From NCBI RefSeq assembly GCF_000380505.1, contig NZ_AQYH01000016.1, positions 31,156 through 95,155 of the forward strand: a stretch of 64,000 nucleotides of DNA. The letters are read 5' to 3'. Source of the stretch: Kaistia granuli DSM 23481. Lineage in GTDB: Bacteria; Pseudomonadota; Alphaproteobacteria; Rhizobiales; Kaistiaceae. A program made the translations under genes and the position numbers. Every line of letters begins with the position of its first letter. Position 1 is the first letter of the stretch. Under the pieces are notes generated by a model. It was not told the origin of the DNA, did no database searches, and saw nothing but the letters and a program-made list of their open reading frames with translations. Of the stretch, positions 34,684 through 43,094 are shown in pieces.

Positions 34684-35595
34684 CTACTTCAGAAGGCCCT
34701 TCTCGGTCAGCCAGCTCTTGGCGACTTCCTTGGCCGGCTCGCCGCCGACCTGGATGCGGCCGTTCAGTTCCTGCAGCGTCTTGAGGTCGAGCGCGGCGAA
34801 CACCGGCGTCAGGACCTCCTGGATCTTCGGGAACTTCTTGAGCACTTCCTCGCGCACGATCGGCGCCGGCGCATAGACCGGCTGCACCGCCTTGTCGTCG
34901 TCGAGCACGACGAGGCCGGCGGCCTGGATGGCGCCGTCGGTGCCGTAGACCATGGCGGCGTTGACGCCGTCGGTCTGCTCGGCCGCCGCCTTGATCGTCG
35001 CCGAGGTGTCGCCGCCCGAGAGAACCAGCAGCTGGTCCGGCTTCAGCGCGAAGCCATAGGCGGTCTGGAAGGCCGGAAGCGCGGCCGCCGAATTGACGAA
35101 CTCGGCCGAGCCGGCGAGCTTCACCTTGCCGCCGCCGGCGACCCACTTGCCGAAATCCGACAGCGATTTCAGATTGTTGGCGCTCGCTACCTCGCCGCGC
35201 AGGCCAATTGCCCAGGTGTTGTTGGCGGGCGAGGGCGCCAGCCAGACGATCTTGTTGGCGTCATAGTCGAGGGTCTTGGCCGCGTCATAGCCCTTGGCGG
35301 CGTCCTTCCAGAGCGGATCGTCGGCCTTGTTGAAGAAGAAGGCGGCATTGCCGGTATATTCCGGATAGATGTCGATTTCGCCGGCCGTGATCGCCTTGCG
35401 CACCACCGGCGTGCCGCCAAGCGAGATGCGGTCGTCGACGGAAATCCCGTTCGCCTCGAGCACGAGCGCGATGACGTTGCCGAGCAGCGTTCCCTCCGTG
35501 TCGATCTTCGACGAGACGACGACATCGGCCGCCCGCGCCGCGCCGATCGAGGCGAGGATCGTGGCGGCGGCCACGATGGTCTTCAAGGCTTTCAT
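34684..35595 (-). CDS. OpuAC/OsmF-type ABC substrate-binding protein, candidate ergothioneine binder
   Basis: 303 residues with a signal peptide (MKALKTIVAAATILASIGAARA, cleavage before ADVVVSSK). VSSKIDTEGTLLGNVIALVLEANG and EIDIYPEYTGNAAFFF are the hallmark loops of quaternary-amine binding proteins (OsmF/YehZ, EgtU domain). The hinge region reads GGDTSATIKAAAEQTDGVNAAMVYGTDG. Ligands of the family are trimethylated amines, including ergothioneine in EgtU-like members. As the gene directly after the lyase, it fits uptake of the lyase substrate. Ligand identity is inferred. Confidence 0.88.
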   Translation of the reverse strand: MKALKTIVAAATILASIGAARAADVVVSSKIDTEGTLLGNVIALVLEANGISVDDRISLGGTPVVRKAITAGEIDIYPEYTGNAAFFFNKADDPLWKDAAKGYDAAKTLDYDANKIVWLAPSPANNTWAIGLRGEVASANNLKSLSDFGKWVAGGGKVKLAGSAEFVNSAAALPAFQTAYGFALKPDQLLVLSGGDTSATIKAAAEQTDGVNAAMVYGTDGAIQAAGLVVLDDDKAVQPVYAPAPIVREEVLKKFPKIQEVLTPVFAALDLKTLQELNGRIQVGGEPAKEVAKSWLTEKGLLK

Positions 35596-35658
35596 GGCAG
35601 GGTCCCTCTACTGTCGGTTGATCTGGTCGTCCCGATTGTTCTTAGGGTGACGCTGACG

Positions 35659-37227
35659 TCAATGCGAGAAAATGAGTTCGTCGGTTGTGATGGATTCGTA
35701 GAAATTCCTGACTGTTTCCAAGAGCGCCGGCTGGAAAAGGTTGCGTTCGATCGTCTCGATGTCGAGCGACAGCGCGCGATCTTTGTCGAGGAAAGCGACT
35801 TCCGAACGAACCGATCCGTGCACGATCGCCACCAGCCCCGTCGGTTTCAGCCCCTGCATGTCGAGCCCCTGGGCGGCCAGCAGGGCTTCGATCGCCGTCA
35901 TCATGCGGAGCGCGGTGATCTGGCGGTTGAGCCGCTCGACGATCAGCGGCGCGAACATAGCCTCGTCCTCCATGCCGCCGGCGATCAGGAGCGGCATGGC
36001 CGAGACCGGCGCCAGCTCCGCCATGACGCGGCTGGCGAGATCGCCGGCGAGCTTGACCAGCGGCCCGAAGCCCGTGGCGTCGGTCGCCTCGGAGACGAGA
36101 TTGGTCGGCAGCAGGCCGCGCCCGCCATTGGCGATCAGCACGATGCGGTTCAGGATGTTGCGGGCGAGATGAGCGAGGCCCGGCCCGACCGATTGCAGCG
36201 TCAGCGCCAGTTCCAGCGGCAGCGAGCCGCCCGAGGTCATCGGAATGCCGTCGATGACGACGGGGTTGTCGTCCGGCCGCGCCGTGGCCGCTTCGACGGC
36301 CGCGGCGGCAAAGGCGACGACCCCGGCCGAGGCGCCGAAGATCTGCGCCATCATCCTAAGGCTGAGCGGGTCATGCAGATGGGTCGCCGGCGTCCAGGGG
36401 AACGCCTCCGCGACGGCGGTGAGCACGGTGCCGGCGGCGGCCTCGCGAGGCGAGCCGATCCGCACGGCCACCCGCCAGGGCTCGGGCGAGGCCCGCAGCG
36501 CCGCCGCCGCGCTCGATCCGGTCGCCATGGCGACGCGCACCGTCTGGGCTGCCTCGATCAGGGTCGCCCCGGCGCTGGCGATCGTCAGGGCGTTGGTGCT
36601 GACGGCGGAGAGCGCGTCCTTCAGGCGGAACACATGCGGCGTGAGGCCCGCCTCGCGCAGGGCGACCTCGGCCGGTTTCAGCACGCCGCGATGGAACACC
36701 TGGCCTTCGCCGGCGAGCGCCGTCGCCACCTGGCTCATCAGGCCGATATCGGCGGCGCCGATCGAACCGAGGCGGCGTACCACCGGCACGATGTCGGCGT
36801 CGAGCGCCGCGACATAGGCGCGGACGAGATCGGGGCTGCAGCCGACCATGCCGGAAAGCGCGGTGTTGACGCGAATGGCGATGCCGGCGCGGACGATCTC
36901 CGGCGCCAGCGGCTCGCCGACGCCGAAATGATGCGCCCGGACCAGGTCGGTGCGATCGGCGGAGGTGGCAAGCGCGACCGCGCGGTCCTTGATCGCGCCG
37001 ACGCCCGTCGTCACGCCGTAGAGCGGCCGGCCACCCTCGACCGCGCCACGCACCGCTTCATAGGCGTTCTGGACTTCGACGAGGCGAACCTCGCATGGCA
37101 CCACATGCAAGAGACCGCGCCCGATCAGCGACAGGGTCGACAGGCGGAGGGGGGAACCGTCCAGGATCACGGTATCACGCTGCGAGCCGGTCGCGTCTCC
37201 CAGCATTATCTCGGCGGTAGGTGGCAT
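35659..37227 (-). CDS. HAL/PAL-fold lyase without the MIO motif; candidate ergothionase
   Basis: 522 residues, the size of histidine ammonia-lyase. Tyr70 (LYGVTTGVG) matches the catalytic Tyr of HutH. The ASG triad that cyclises to MIO is replaced: the segment reads GSIGAADIGLM (154-164), so no Ser is available, and one residue is lost. HutH QDPYSLR is HDPLSLR (catalytic Tyr lost) and the LLNGTQ Asn is Ser (AVSTNALT); the Glu of QEDHVS is kept (MEDEAM). Ergothionase, which eliminates trimethylamine from ergothioneine, is a HAL homolog reported to lack MIO. AAGGA supports ATG 37227; ATG 37245 is possible. First gene of the cluster. Confidence 0.82.
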   Translation of the reverse strand: MPPTAEIMLGDATGSQRDTVILDGSPLRLSTLSLIGRGLLHVVPCEVRLVEVQNAYEAVRGAVEGGRPLYGVTTGVGAIKDRAVALATSADRTDLVRAHHFGVGEPLAPEIVRAGIAIRVNTALSGMVGCSPDLVRAYVAALDADIVPVVRRLGSIGAADIGLMSQVATALAGEGQVFHRGVLKPAEVALREAGLTPHVFRLKDALSAVSTNALTIASAGATLIEAAQTVRVAMATGSSAAAALRASPEPWRVAVRIGSPREAAAGTVLTAVAEAFPWTPATHLHDPLSLRMMAQIFGASAGVVAFAAAAVEAATARPDDNPVVIDGIPMTSGGSLPLELALTLQSVGPGLAHLARNILNRIVLIANGGRGLLPTNLVSEATDATGFGPLVKLAGDLASRVMAELAPVSAMPLLIAGGMEDEAMFAPLIVERLNRQITALRMMTAIEALLAAQGLDMQGLKPTGLVAIVHGSVRSEVAFLDKDRALSLDIETIERNLFQPALLETVRNFYESITTDELIFSH

Positions 37228-37409
37228 GATGTCCTTGGGTTGCATGGTCCGCTTCGCCCTGGCACAGCTTAGCTCAAATTTGCGGCAGGCGATCCTGTCT
37301 CGCGGAAACGATCCGCCGGCCGAGCGGGGGACCGTGACGCAATTGATCCTCGCGCGCCGCGGGGCCATCATCGCCATCCCATTCGAATCGAGTTCCAAGG
37401 ACGAACACC

Positions 37410-38801
37410 GTGATCGACAGCCTGATCGACAGTTCCGATGTCGCGATACCGATCCATGCGGTGGAGCCGGACGGCTTGGAGGCTCTCCTCGCCTCGCTCG
37501 GCGAGATCGAGGCTGCGTGGGCGCGGTCGACGGGTTTCGACGCGGCGGCCGGCGCCGTTACGATCATCGCCGACGCGAAGGGCGTCATCGGTCGCGTCCT
37601 GTTCGGGCTCGGGCGGGCCGACAGCCGTCGCCTCGCGCCGCTGATCACCGGCAAGCTGCCGAATATCCTGCCGCAGGGCGACTATCACTTCGTCAGTGAT
37701 CTTCCGGATCCGACCCTCGGCGCGCTCGGCTGGGCGCTCGGAAACTACCGCTTCGAGCGCTACAAGACCAATGCCGCCCCGGTGCCGAGGCTTGTCGTCC
37801 CGGCCGGCGTCGACGCGCCGAAGGCCCGCAGCATGGCGCGTGCGATCACTATGGTGCGCGATCTCGTCAACACGCCGGCCAGCGACCTCGGCCCGGCCGA
37901 GCTTTCTGCCGCGATCCATACGCTGGGCGCCCGCTTCGGTGCCACCGTCAGCGAGATCGTCGGTCGCGATCTGCTTTCCTCCAGCCTGCCGATGATCCAC
38001 GCGGTCGGCCGCGCCGCTGATGCCGAGCGCGCCCCGCGCCTCGTCGATCTCGTCTGGGGCGATCCCGATCACCCGAAGGTGACGTTGGTCGGCAAGGGCG
38101 TGACCTTCGATACCGGCGGTCTCGACATCAAGCCGTCAAGCGGCATGCTCCTGATGAAGAAGGACATGGGCGGAGCCGCCAACACCATGGGCCTCGCCCA
38201 CATGATCATGGACGCCAAGCTGCCAGTCCGGCTGCGGCTGCTGGTGCCGGCGGTCGAGAATGCGATTTCCGGCCCCGCCTTCCGGCCGGGCGACGTGCTG
38301 CGCTCGCGCGCCGGGGTGACGGTGGAGATCGGCAATACGGACGCCGAGGGCCGGCTGATCCTCGCCGACGCGCTGGCGCTGGCGGCGGAGGAGAATCCGG
38401 CGCTTCTGGTCGATCTGGCGACGCTGACGGGGGCTGCCCGCGTGGCGCTCGGCCCCGAGCTGCCGGCGATCTTCACCCATGACGACAGTCTCGCCGCCGA
38501 TCTCGCCCGCCATGCGGAGGAACGCTCCGATCCGCTCTGGCGGTTGCCGCTCTGGGCGCCCTATGAGGCGATGATCGATTCCAAGATCGCCGACATCAAC
38601 AATGCCGGCGCGGGCGGTTTCGCCGGTTCGATCACCGCGGCGCTGTTCCTGGACCGGTTCGTGCCCAAGACGATCCCCTGGATCCATGGCGACATCTATG
38701 CCTGGAACCCTTCGGGCAAGCCCGGCCGGCCGGAGGGCGGCGAGGCCCAGACCATCCGGGCCCTGTTCGCGCTGATCCAGCAGCGCTTCGGCACGGTTTG
38801 A
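37410..38801 (+). CDS. pepA: Leucyl aminopeptidase family protein (M17)
   Basis: 463 residues. The M17 signature NTDAEGRLILADAL is intact, with VGKGVTFDTGGLDIKPSSGMLLMKKDMGGAA supplying the metal ligands Lys and Asp and the bicarbonate/Arg region following. The N-terminal domain is shorter than in E. coli PepA and typical of the alphaproteobacterial second paralog. The start is a GTG at 37410 with AAGGA 7 bases upstream. It is divergent from the lyase gene, with about 180 bases between them in which no clear regulatory motif stands out. Confidence 0.93.
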   Translation: MIDSLIDSSDVAIPIHAVEPDGLEALLASLGEIEAAWARSTGFDAAAGAVTIIADAKGVIGRVLFGLGRADSRRLAPLITGKLPNILPQGDYHFVSDLPDPTLGALGWALGNYRFERYKTNAAPVPRLVVPAGVDAPKARSMARAITMVRDLVNTPASDLGPAELSAAIHTLGARFGATVSEIVGRDLLSSSLPMIHAVGRAADAERAPRLVDLVWGDPDHPKVTLVGKGVTFDTGGLDIKPSSGMLLMKKDMGGAANTMGLAHMIMDAKLPVRLRLLVPAVENAISGPAFRPGDVLRSRAGVTVEIGNTDAEGRLILADALALAAEENPALLVDLATLTGAARVALGPELPAIFTHDDSLAADLARHAEERSDPLWRLPLWAPYEAMIDSKIADINNAGAGGFAGSITAALFLDRFVPKTIPWIHGDIYAWNPSGKPGRPEGGEAQTIRALFALIQQRFGTV

Positions 38802-38928
38802 TCGGGTCGGAAAGCGACGGAGTGTTGACGGTGGTGCATGCCGTTCGACGGGATCCGCCCTTGTGGGAGACGTCAGGCCGGGCTTAAATAGAACGGGTCC
38901 GAAACGATCAGGGATGAGGGAGCCATTC

Positions 38929-39279
38929 ATGCCCGTCGAACTCAGGCCGACGCAGGCGCTTCGCCTCTGGCATGATGTGACGCTCGACCTCGTCCGTGAC
39001 GGCGAGCATGATCTTTCGGCGCGGCAGATGGCCGTTCTGCTCACCGTCTATCTCGAAATGCCGCCGCACACCGTGCGCGGTCTGGCCGCCAAGCTCGGCG
39101 TCACCAAGCCGGCGATCACCCGGGCGCTCGACACGATGGGCCGACTCGGTCTGGTCAGTCGCCACCGCGATGCCAAGGATCGCCGCAATGTGGTGATCCA
39201 AAGGACCGTCGCTGGCGCTCTCGCCGTCGAACGCCTGGGCGATGTCGTCATCGCCCGCCACAAGGAATTGCCGCTGTGA
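38929..39279 (+). CDS. MarR-type winged-helix regulator, short form
   Basis: 116 residues. The winged helix is clear: SARQMAVLLTVYLEMPPHTVRGLAAKLGVTKPAITRALDTMGRLGLVSRHRDAKDRRNV with recognition helix TKPAITRAL and wing DAKDRRNV. The N- and C-terminal dimerisation helices are abbreviated compared with 140-residue MarR proteins. ATG 38929 has GAGGGAG upstream; an in-frame ATG at 38914 is an alternative. It overlaps the NlpC/P60 gene by 4 bases (GTGA), so it may report on or regulate cell-wall hydrolysis. The 127 bases upstream show nothing else. Confidence 0.8.
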   Translation: MPVELRPTQALRLWHDVTLDLVRDGEHDLSARQMAVLLTVYLEMPPHTVRGLAAKLGVTKPAITRALDTMGRLGLVSRHRDAKDRRNVVIQRTVAGALAVERLGDVVIARHKELPL

Positions 39280-40139
39280 CACTGGATCCCCGCCTCAACG
39301 CATTTCGCACGGATCTCGCCGATGCCAGGCTCAAGGGGCAGGTGGAGGCGGCGCGCTTCGTCGCCGGAGAACGCAGGCGCGTGACGGCGCCCCTGGCCGT
39401 CATTCGCCGGGCGCCGCAGCCGGACGCTCCCATCGACAGCGAGGCCCTGCGCGGCGAGACGGTGCGCGTCTTCGAGACGACGACCGAAGGGTGGTGCTGG
39501 GTCCAGCTTGAGACCGATGGCTATGTCGGTTTCGTCGCCGCCGATACGGTCGGCCCGCTCGATCCGGAACCGACGCACCGGGTGACGGCGCTCCGCACCT
39601 TCGTCTATCCGGCTGCCGACATGAAGCTGCCCCCTGTGGCGACCCTGTCGATCGGCAGTCGCCTGGCACTGGGCAAAGCAGCCGAGACGCGGGGAACCCC
39701 CTATTTCTGGCTGGCCGACGGCTGCGGCGCCGTCGTCGCCCGCCATGTCGAGGCGCTGGACACGCCGCCCCAGGCGGATTTCGTCACGGTGGCGGAACGG
39801 TTTGTGGAAACGCCCTATCTCTGGGGTGGCCGCTCGGCCTTCGGCATTGACTGTTCCGGACTGGTGCAGCTCTCGCTGGCGATGACTGGCGTTTCCGTAC
39901 CGCGCGACACCTATCAGCAGCAGGGCGCGATCGGGGAACCGGTGGCAGGCGGTCTCGATGGAGGTCTGCGGCGTGGCGACCTGATCTACTGGCAAGGCCA
40001 TGTCGGCATCGTGAGCGACCCGGCCACGCTGCTGCATGCCAGCGGCTATCAGATGTGCGTCGTTTCGGAGCCGCTTGAGGACGTACTCGCCCGGTATGGC
40101 CGATCCGGCAAGGTGGTGGCCGCGGTAAGGCGACCCTAG
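39276..40139 (+). CDS. NlpC/P60 family cell-wall hydrolase (C40)
   Basis: 287 residues. N-terminal SH3-like repeats (VTAPLAVIRRAP...GWCWVQLETDGYVGFV and VYPAADMKLPP...) precede a C-terminal NlpC/P60 domain with Cys in FGIDCSGLVQLSL, His in WQGHVGIVSD and the third polar residue His in LLHASGY. No signal peptide is visible, so export or a cytoplasmic recycling role (as for the gamma-D-Glu-diamino-acid endopeptidases) is open. The GTG start overlaps the MarR gene stop. A terminator follows two bases after its stop. Confidence 0.9.
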   Translation: MTLDPRLNAFRTDLADARLKGQVEAARFVAGERRRVTAPLAVIRRAPQPDAPIDSEALRGETVRVFETTTEGWCWVQLETDGYVGFVAADTVGPLDPEPTHRVTALRTFVYPAADMKLPPVATLSIGSRLALGKAAETRGTPYFWLADGCGAVVARHVEALDTPPQADFVTVAERFVETPYLWGGRSAFGIDCSGLVQLSLAMTGVSVPRDTYQQQGAIGEPVAGGLDGGLRRGDLIYWQGHVGIVSDPATLLHASGYQMCVVSEPLEDVLARYGRSGKVVAAVRRP

Positions 40140-40140
40140 C

Positions 40141-40167
40141 GGCGGGCTCCGGGCCGCCGGGCTTTTT
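40141..40167 (+). terminator. Rho-independent terminator after the NlpC/P60 gene
   Basis: GGCGG (40141-40145) pairs with CCGCC (40154-40158) around a GC-rich core, followed by GGGC and TTTTT (40163-40167). It begins right after the stop codon. Confidence 0.7.
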
Positions 40168-40185
40168 CAATTCCGGTGAAGTACG

Positions 40186-40201
40186 TACCTCATTTGAGGT
40201 A
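40186..40201. promoter_or_regulatory. Palindrome TACCTCA-TT-TGAGGTA, candidate operator
   Basis: Perfect 7-base inverted arms (40186-40192 and 40195-40201) separated by TT, preceded by GTACGTAC. It lies about 65 bases before the start of the small 69-residue gene and after the upstream terminator, where a promoter for that gene should be. No family of regulator is recognised from the motif. Confidence 0.5.
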
Positions 40202-40266
40202 TGTTGTTCCCGCCCGTTTCGCTTAATCTCCTTCCCCATGGGTCGGGGATAAGCGGAGAAACGGGA

Positions 40267-40476
40267 ATGCAGGCAACAGCCCGGTACATCGAAGAACTGT
40301 CGGAGCAATTGAGCCTGCTCGCGAAACGTCACGAGTTTCACGATCTCGCCTATCTGCTCAAAATGGCGTCCGACGAAGCTCGCACTACCGTCGCCCAGGG
40401 CGCTGGCAAGGAACTGGCCGAGCCGTCGGAGGGGCCTGAGCCCGTCGGATGCCTAGCTCGCGCTGATCTCGCTTAA
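40267..40476 (+). CDS. Hypothetical protein of 69 residues
   Basis: Starts MQATARYIEELSEQLSLLAKRHEFHDLAYLLKMASDEAR, a predicted helical pair with heptad-like leucines, followed by a disordered Pro/Gly/Glu tail. GGAG lies 8-9 bases before the ATG. The N-terminal helical stretch resembles small Rhizobiales proteins that precede transporters or reductases, but I cannot name a family. The frame is open further upstream to 40201, without a ribosome binding site. Its last 4 bases overlap the convergent ghrA-like gene. Confidence 0.6.
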   Translation: MQATARYIEELSEQLSLLAKRHEFHDLAYLLKMASDEARTTVAQGAGKELAEPSEGPEPVGCLARADLA

Positions 40477-41432
40477 TACCCGCGCGAAACGTCGACCAGA
40501 TTGGGCAGCGACCCGCCCGCCTCGAAGGCGAGGATCTGGTTGCGGATGCCGTTGGCGAGAACACTTGCCTCGCTCGACGCCGCGACATGCGGCGTGACGA
40601 CGACGCGGGGGTGATCCCAGAACGGGCTGTCGGCGGCAAGCGGCTCGGGCTCGAACACGTCGAGGCTGGCGCCGATCAGCCGGCCGTCCTCGAGAGCGGC
40701 GAGAATGTCCGCCTCGACCTGCAGGCCGCCGCGGCCGCCATTGATCAGCACGGGCCCACCGAGGGCACCATCGCTGGCCAGGCGATCGAACACCGAGCCG
40801 TCGAGGATGCCGCGCGTCTCCGGCGTCAGCGGCACCAGGGCGACGAGGATGTCGGTGCGGCCGAGAAACGCCGTCAGCCCGTCCTCGCCGTGGAAAGTCT
40901 CGATGCCAGGCACATTCTTGGCCGAGCGGCTCCATCCGGCAACCTGGAAGCCGAGGCGTGCCAGCACGGTCGCCGCGTCGCGGCCGAGCTCGCCGAGACC
41001 CATGATGCCGACGCGGACATCATTTGCCACCGGCTGCCGCAGCTCGCGCCAGATATGCGTCGCCTGCTGGCGGGCATAGGCGAGGTGCTGGCGGTGGTGC
41101 AGCAGCACCTGCAGCGTCACCCATTCGGTCATGCGGGTGGTCAGGTCCGGATCGACGACGCGGACGATCGGCACGTCCGGCAGCGCCTCGTTGCCGACGA
41201 CATGGTCGACGCCGGCGCCGAGCGAGAACACGGCCTTGAGGTTCGGCAGGTTGGCGAAGGCCTCGGCCGGCGGCCGCCAGGCCAGTACGTAGTGGATGGC
41301 TGCCGGATCGGGGACGTGCGGCCAGATCGCCAGCGGCCGCTCCGGCTCGCCCGCGAACGGGACGGCCCAGGGCTCGGGCGCCCAATTGCCGGAAGCGATC
41401 AGGACGCCGGGGAGTGTAGTCTTGACGGTCAT
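40473..41432 (-). CDS. ghrA: Glyoxylate/hydroxypyruvate reductase A-like dehydrogenase
   Basis: 319 residues. The Rossmann motif GIMGLGELGRDAATVLARLG, catalytic Arg in NGGRGGLQVEADIL, Glu in FEPEPLAADSPFW and His in TPHVAASSEASV follow the GhrA branch, as does LKAVFSLGAGVDHV. It reduces glyoxylate or hydroxypyruvate with NADPH. Its ATG overlaps the stop of the ABC ATPase gene by 4 bases, so it is co-translated as the last gene of the yej-type transporter operon, which is an unusual partnership. Confidence 0.9.
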   Translation of the reverse strand: MTVKTTLPGVLIASGNWAPEPWAVPFAGEPERPLAIWPHVPDPAAIHYVLAWRPPAEAFANLPNLKAVFSLGAGVDHVVGNEALPDVPIVRVVDPDLTTRMTEWVTLQVLLHHRQHLAYARQQATHIWRELRQPVANDVRVGIMGLGELGRDAATVLARLGFQVAGWSRSAKNVPGIETFHGEDGLTAFLGRTDILVALVPLTPETRGILDGSVFDRLASDGALGGPVLINGGRGGLQVEADILAALEDGRLIGASLDVFEPEPLAADSPFWDHPRVVVTPHVAASSEASVLANGIRNQILAFEAGGSLPNLVDVSRGY

Positions 41433-43093
41433 TGCGAAACGATGCCTTCCGGGGCCGTCTCGATCGAGAAGGCGGCTGCGATCAGGGCTCGGGTATAATC
41501 GGTTTCCGGCGCAGTGAAGATCTGTTCCGACGTGCCGCGCTCGACCACCTTGCCGCCGCGCATGACGATGACCTCGTTGGCGAGCGCCCGCACGACCTTG
41601 AGGTCGTGGCTGATGAACAAATAGGCGAGGCCGTGCCGCTTCTGCAGGTCGCGCAGGAGGTCGACGACCTGGGCCTGCACCGACATGTCGAGGGCCGAGG
41701 TCGGCTCGTCCAGCATGACGAATTGCGGCTCGAGCACCATGGCGCGGGCGATGGCGATACGTTGGCGCTGGCCGCCGGAGAATTCGTGCGGATAGCGGTG
41801 CCGGGTCGCGGGATCCAGCCCGACTTCCTCGAGCCCCTGCGCCACTTTTCGTTCCCGCTCCCGGAAGGAAAGCTGCGGTTCATGCACGCGCAGCCCCTCG
41901 GCGACGATCTCGCCGACCGACATGCGCGGGCTCAGCGAGCCGAACGGATCCTGGAAGACGATCTGCATATGCCGGCGCAGCGGCCGCATGGCCTGGAAAC
42001 CGCGCCCGTCGATGCGCTCGCCCTTGAAATCGATCGCGCCCTTCGAGCCGATCAGCCGCATCATGGCGAGGCCGAGCGTGGTCTTGCCGGAGCCGGATTC
42101 GCCGACGACGCCGAGCGTCTGGCCGCGCCGGACGGCGGCGTCGATGCCGTCGACCGCCTTGATGTTGTCGACCGTGCGCCGGAAGACGCCGCGCTTGATC
42201 GGGAACCAGACCTTGAGGTCATGCGTGGCGACCACGACCGGCGCGGTTTCGTCGGCCGGCGGCGGTGCGCCCTTCGGTTCGGCCGCCAGCAGGTGCTTGG
42301 TGTAGCTGTGCTGCGGATGGTCGAAGAGCTCCCGGGTCGGCCCCTGCTCGACGATCTTGCCCTTGGTCATCACGCAGACCCGGTCGGCGATCTTGCGCAC
42401 GATGCCGAGGTCGTGGGTGATGAAGAGCAGCGCCATGCCGGTGCGGGTCTGGATCTCCTTCAGAAGCTTCAGGATCTGCGCCTGCACGGTGACGTCGAGC
42501 GCCGTGGTCGGCTCGTCGGCGATCAACAGGTCCGGCTCGTTGGCGAGCGCCATGGCGATCATGACCCGCTGCCGCTGGCCGCCGGAAAGCTGGTGCGGAT
42601 AGGCGTTGAGGCGCTTCTCGGCGTCGCGGATGCCGACTTCGGCCAGAAGCTCCAGGATGCGCTTCTCGGCCGCCTTGCCTGACATGCCGCGATGAATCTT
42701 GAGGATCTCGCCGATCTGCTGCGAAATCGTGTGCAGCGGATTGAGCGAGCTCATCGGTTCCTGGAAGATCATGGTGACGTCGTTGCCGCGTACCTTGCGC
42801 AGCTCGCGCTCGCTAACCGTCAGCAGGTCCTTGCCGTTGAACAGGATTTTTCCCGTCGGATGCTCGGCAGAGGGGTAGGGCAGCAGCTTCAGCACGGAGA
42901 GCGCCGTCACCGACTTGCCGGAGCCCGATTCGCCAACGAGGGCGACCGTCTCGCCGCGACCGACGGTAAACGAGATCCGGTCGACGGCGATGGTGCGCGT
43001 CTCGCCCTGCAGGAAGTGGACGGAGAGGTCCTCGACGGAGAGCAGAGGGTTCGCGGACGGATCGGCGTTCATGGTCTGGGTCTTGTCCATCAT
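41429..43093 (-). CDS. yejF: Peptide/microcin-C-type ABC transporter double ATPase (YejF)
   Basis: 554 residues containing two full ATPase domains. Walker A: VGESGSGKSVTAL and VGESGSGKTTLGL; signatures LSGGQRQRVMIA and FSGGQRQRIAIA; Walker B ADEPTTALDV and DEPTSALDM. Each domain has the oligopeptide-ATPase C-terminal motif (VCVMTKGKIVEQGPTRELFDHPQHSYT). The fused double form is that of YejF/YliA-type dipeptide or microcin C importers. It starts one base after the yejE stop codon. Confidence 0.92.
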   Translation of the reverse strand: MMDKTQTMNADPSANPLLSVEDLSVHFLQGETRTIAVDRISFTVGRGETVALVGESGSGKSVTALSVLKLLPYPSAEHPTGKILFNGKDLLTVSERELRKVRGNDVTMIFQEPMSSLNPLHTISQQIGEILKIHRGMSGKAAEKRILELLAEVGIRDAEKRLNAYPHQLSGGQRQRVMIAMALANEPDLLIADEPTTALDVTVQAQILKLLKEIQTRTGMALLFITHDLGIVRKIADRVCVMTKGKIVEQGPTRELFDHPQHSYTKHLLAAEPKGAPPPADETAPVVVATHDLKVWFPIKRGVFRRTVDNIKAVDGIDAAVRRGQTLGVVGESGSGKTTLGLAMMRLIGSKGAIDFKGERIDGRGFQAMRPLRRHMQIVFQDPFGSLSPRMSVGEIVAEGLRVHEPQLSFRERERKVAQGLEEVGLDPATRHRYPHEFSGGQRQRIAIARAMVLEPQFVMLDEPTSALDMSVQAQVVDLLRDLQKRHGLAYLFISHDLKVVRALANEVIVMRGGKVVERGTSEQIFTAPETDYTRALIAAAFSIETAPEGIVSQ

Positions 43094-43094
43094 C

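Noticed and set aside
25938..37227. Ordinary histidine utilisation (hut) operon
   Set aside because: Both hallmark enzymes have lost essential catalytic elements, and imidazolonepropionase and formiminoglutamate genes are absent.
34438..37272. Open frame of 944 codons on the plus strand
   Set aside because: It is antisense to the binding protein and lyase, has Arg/Asp/Gly-biased composition and no domain; a high-GC shadow frame.
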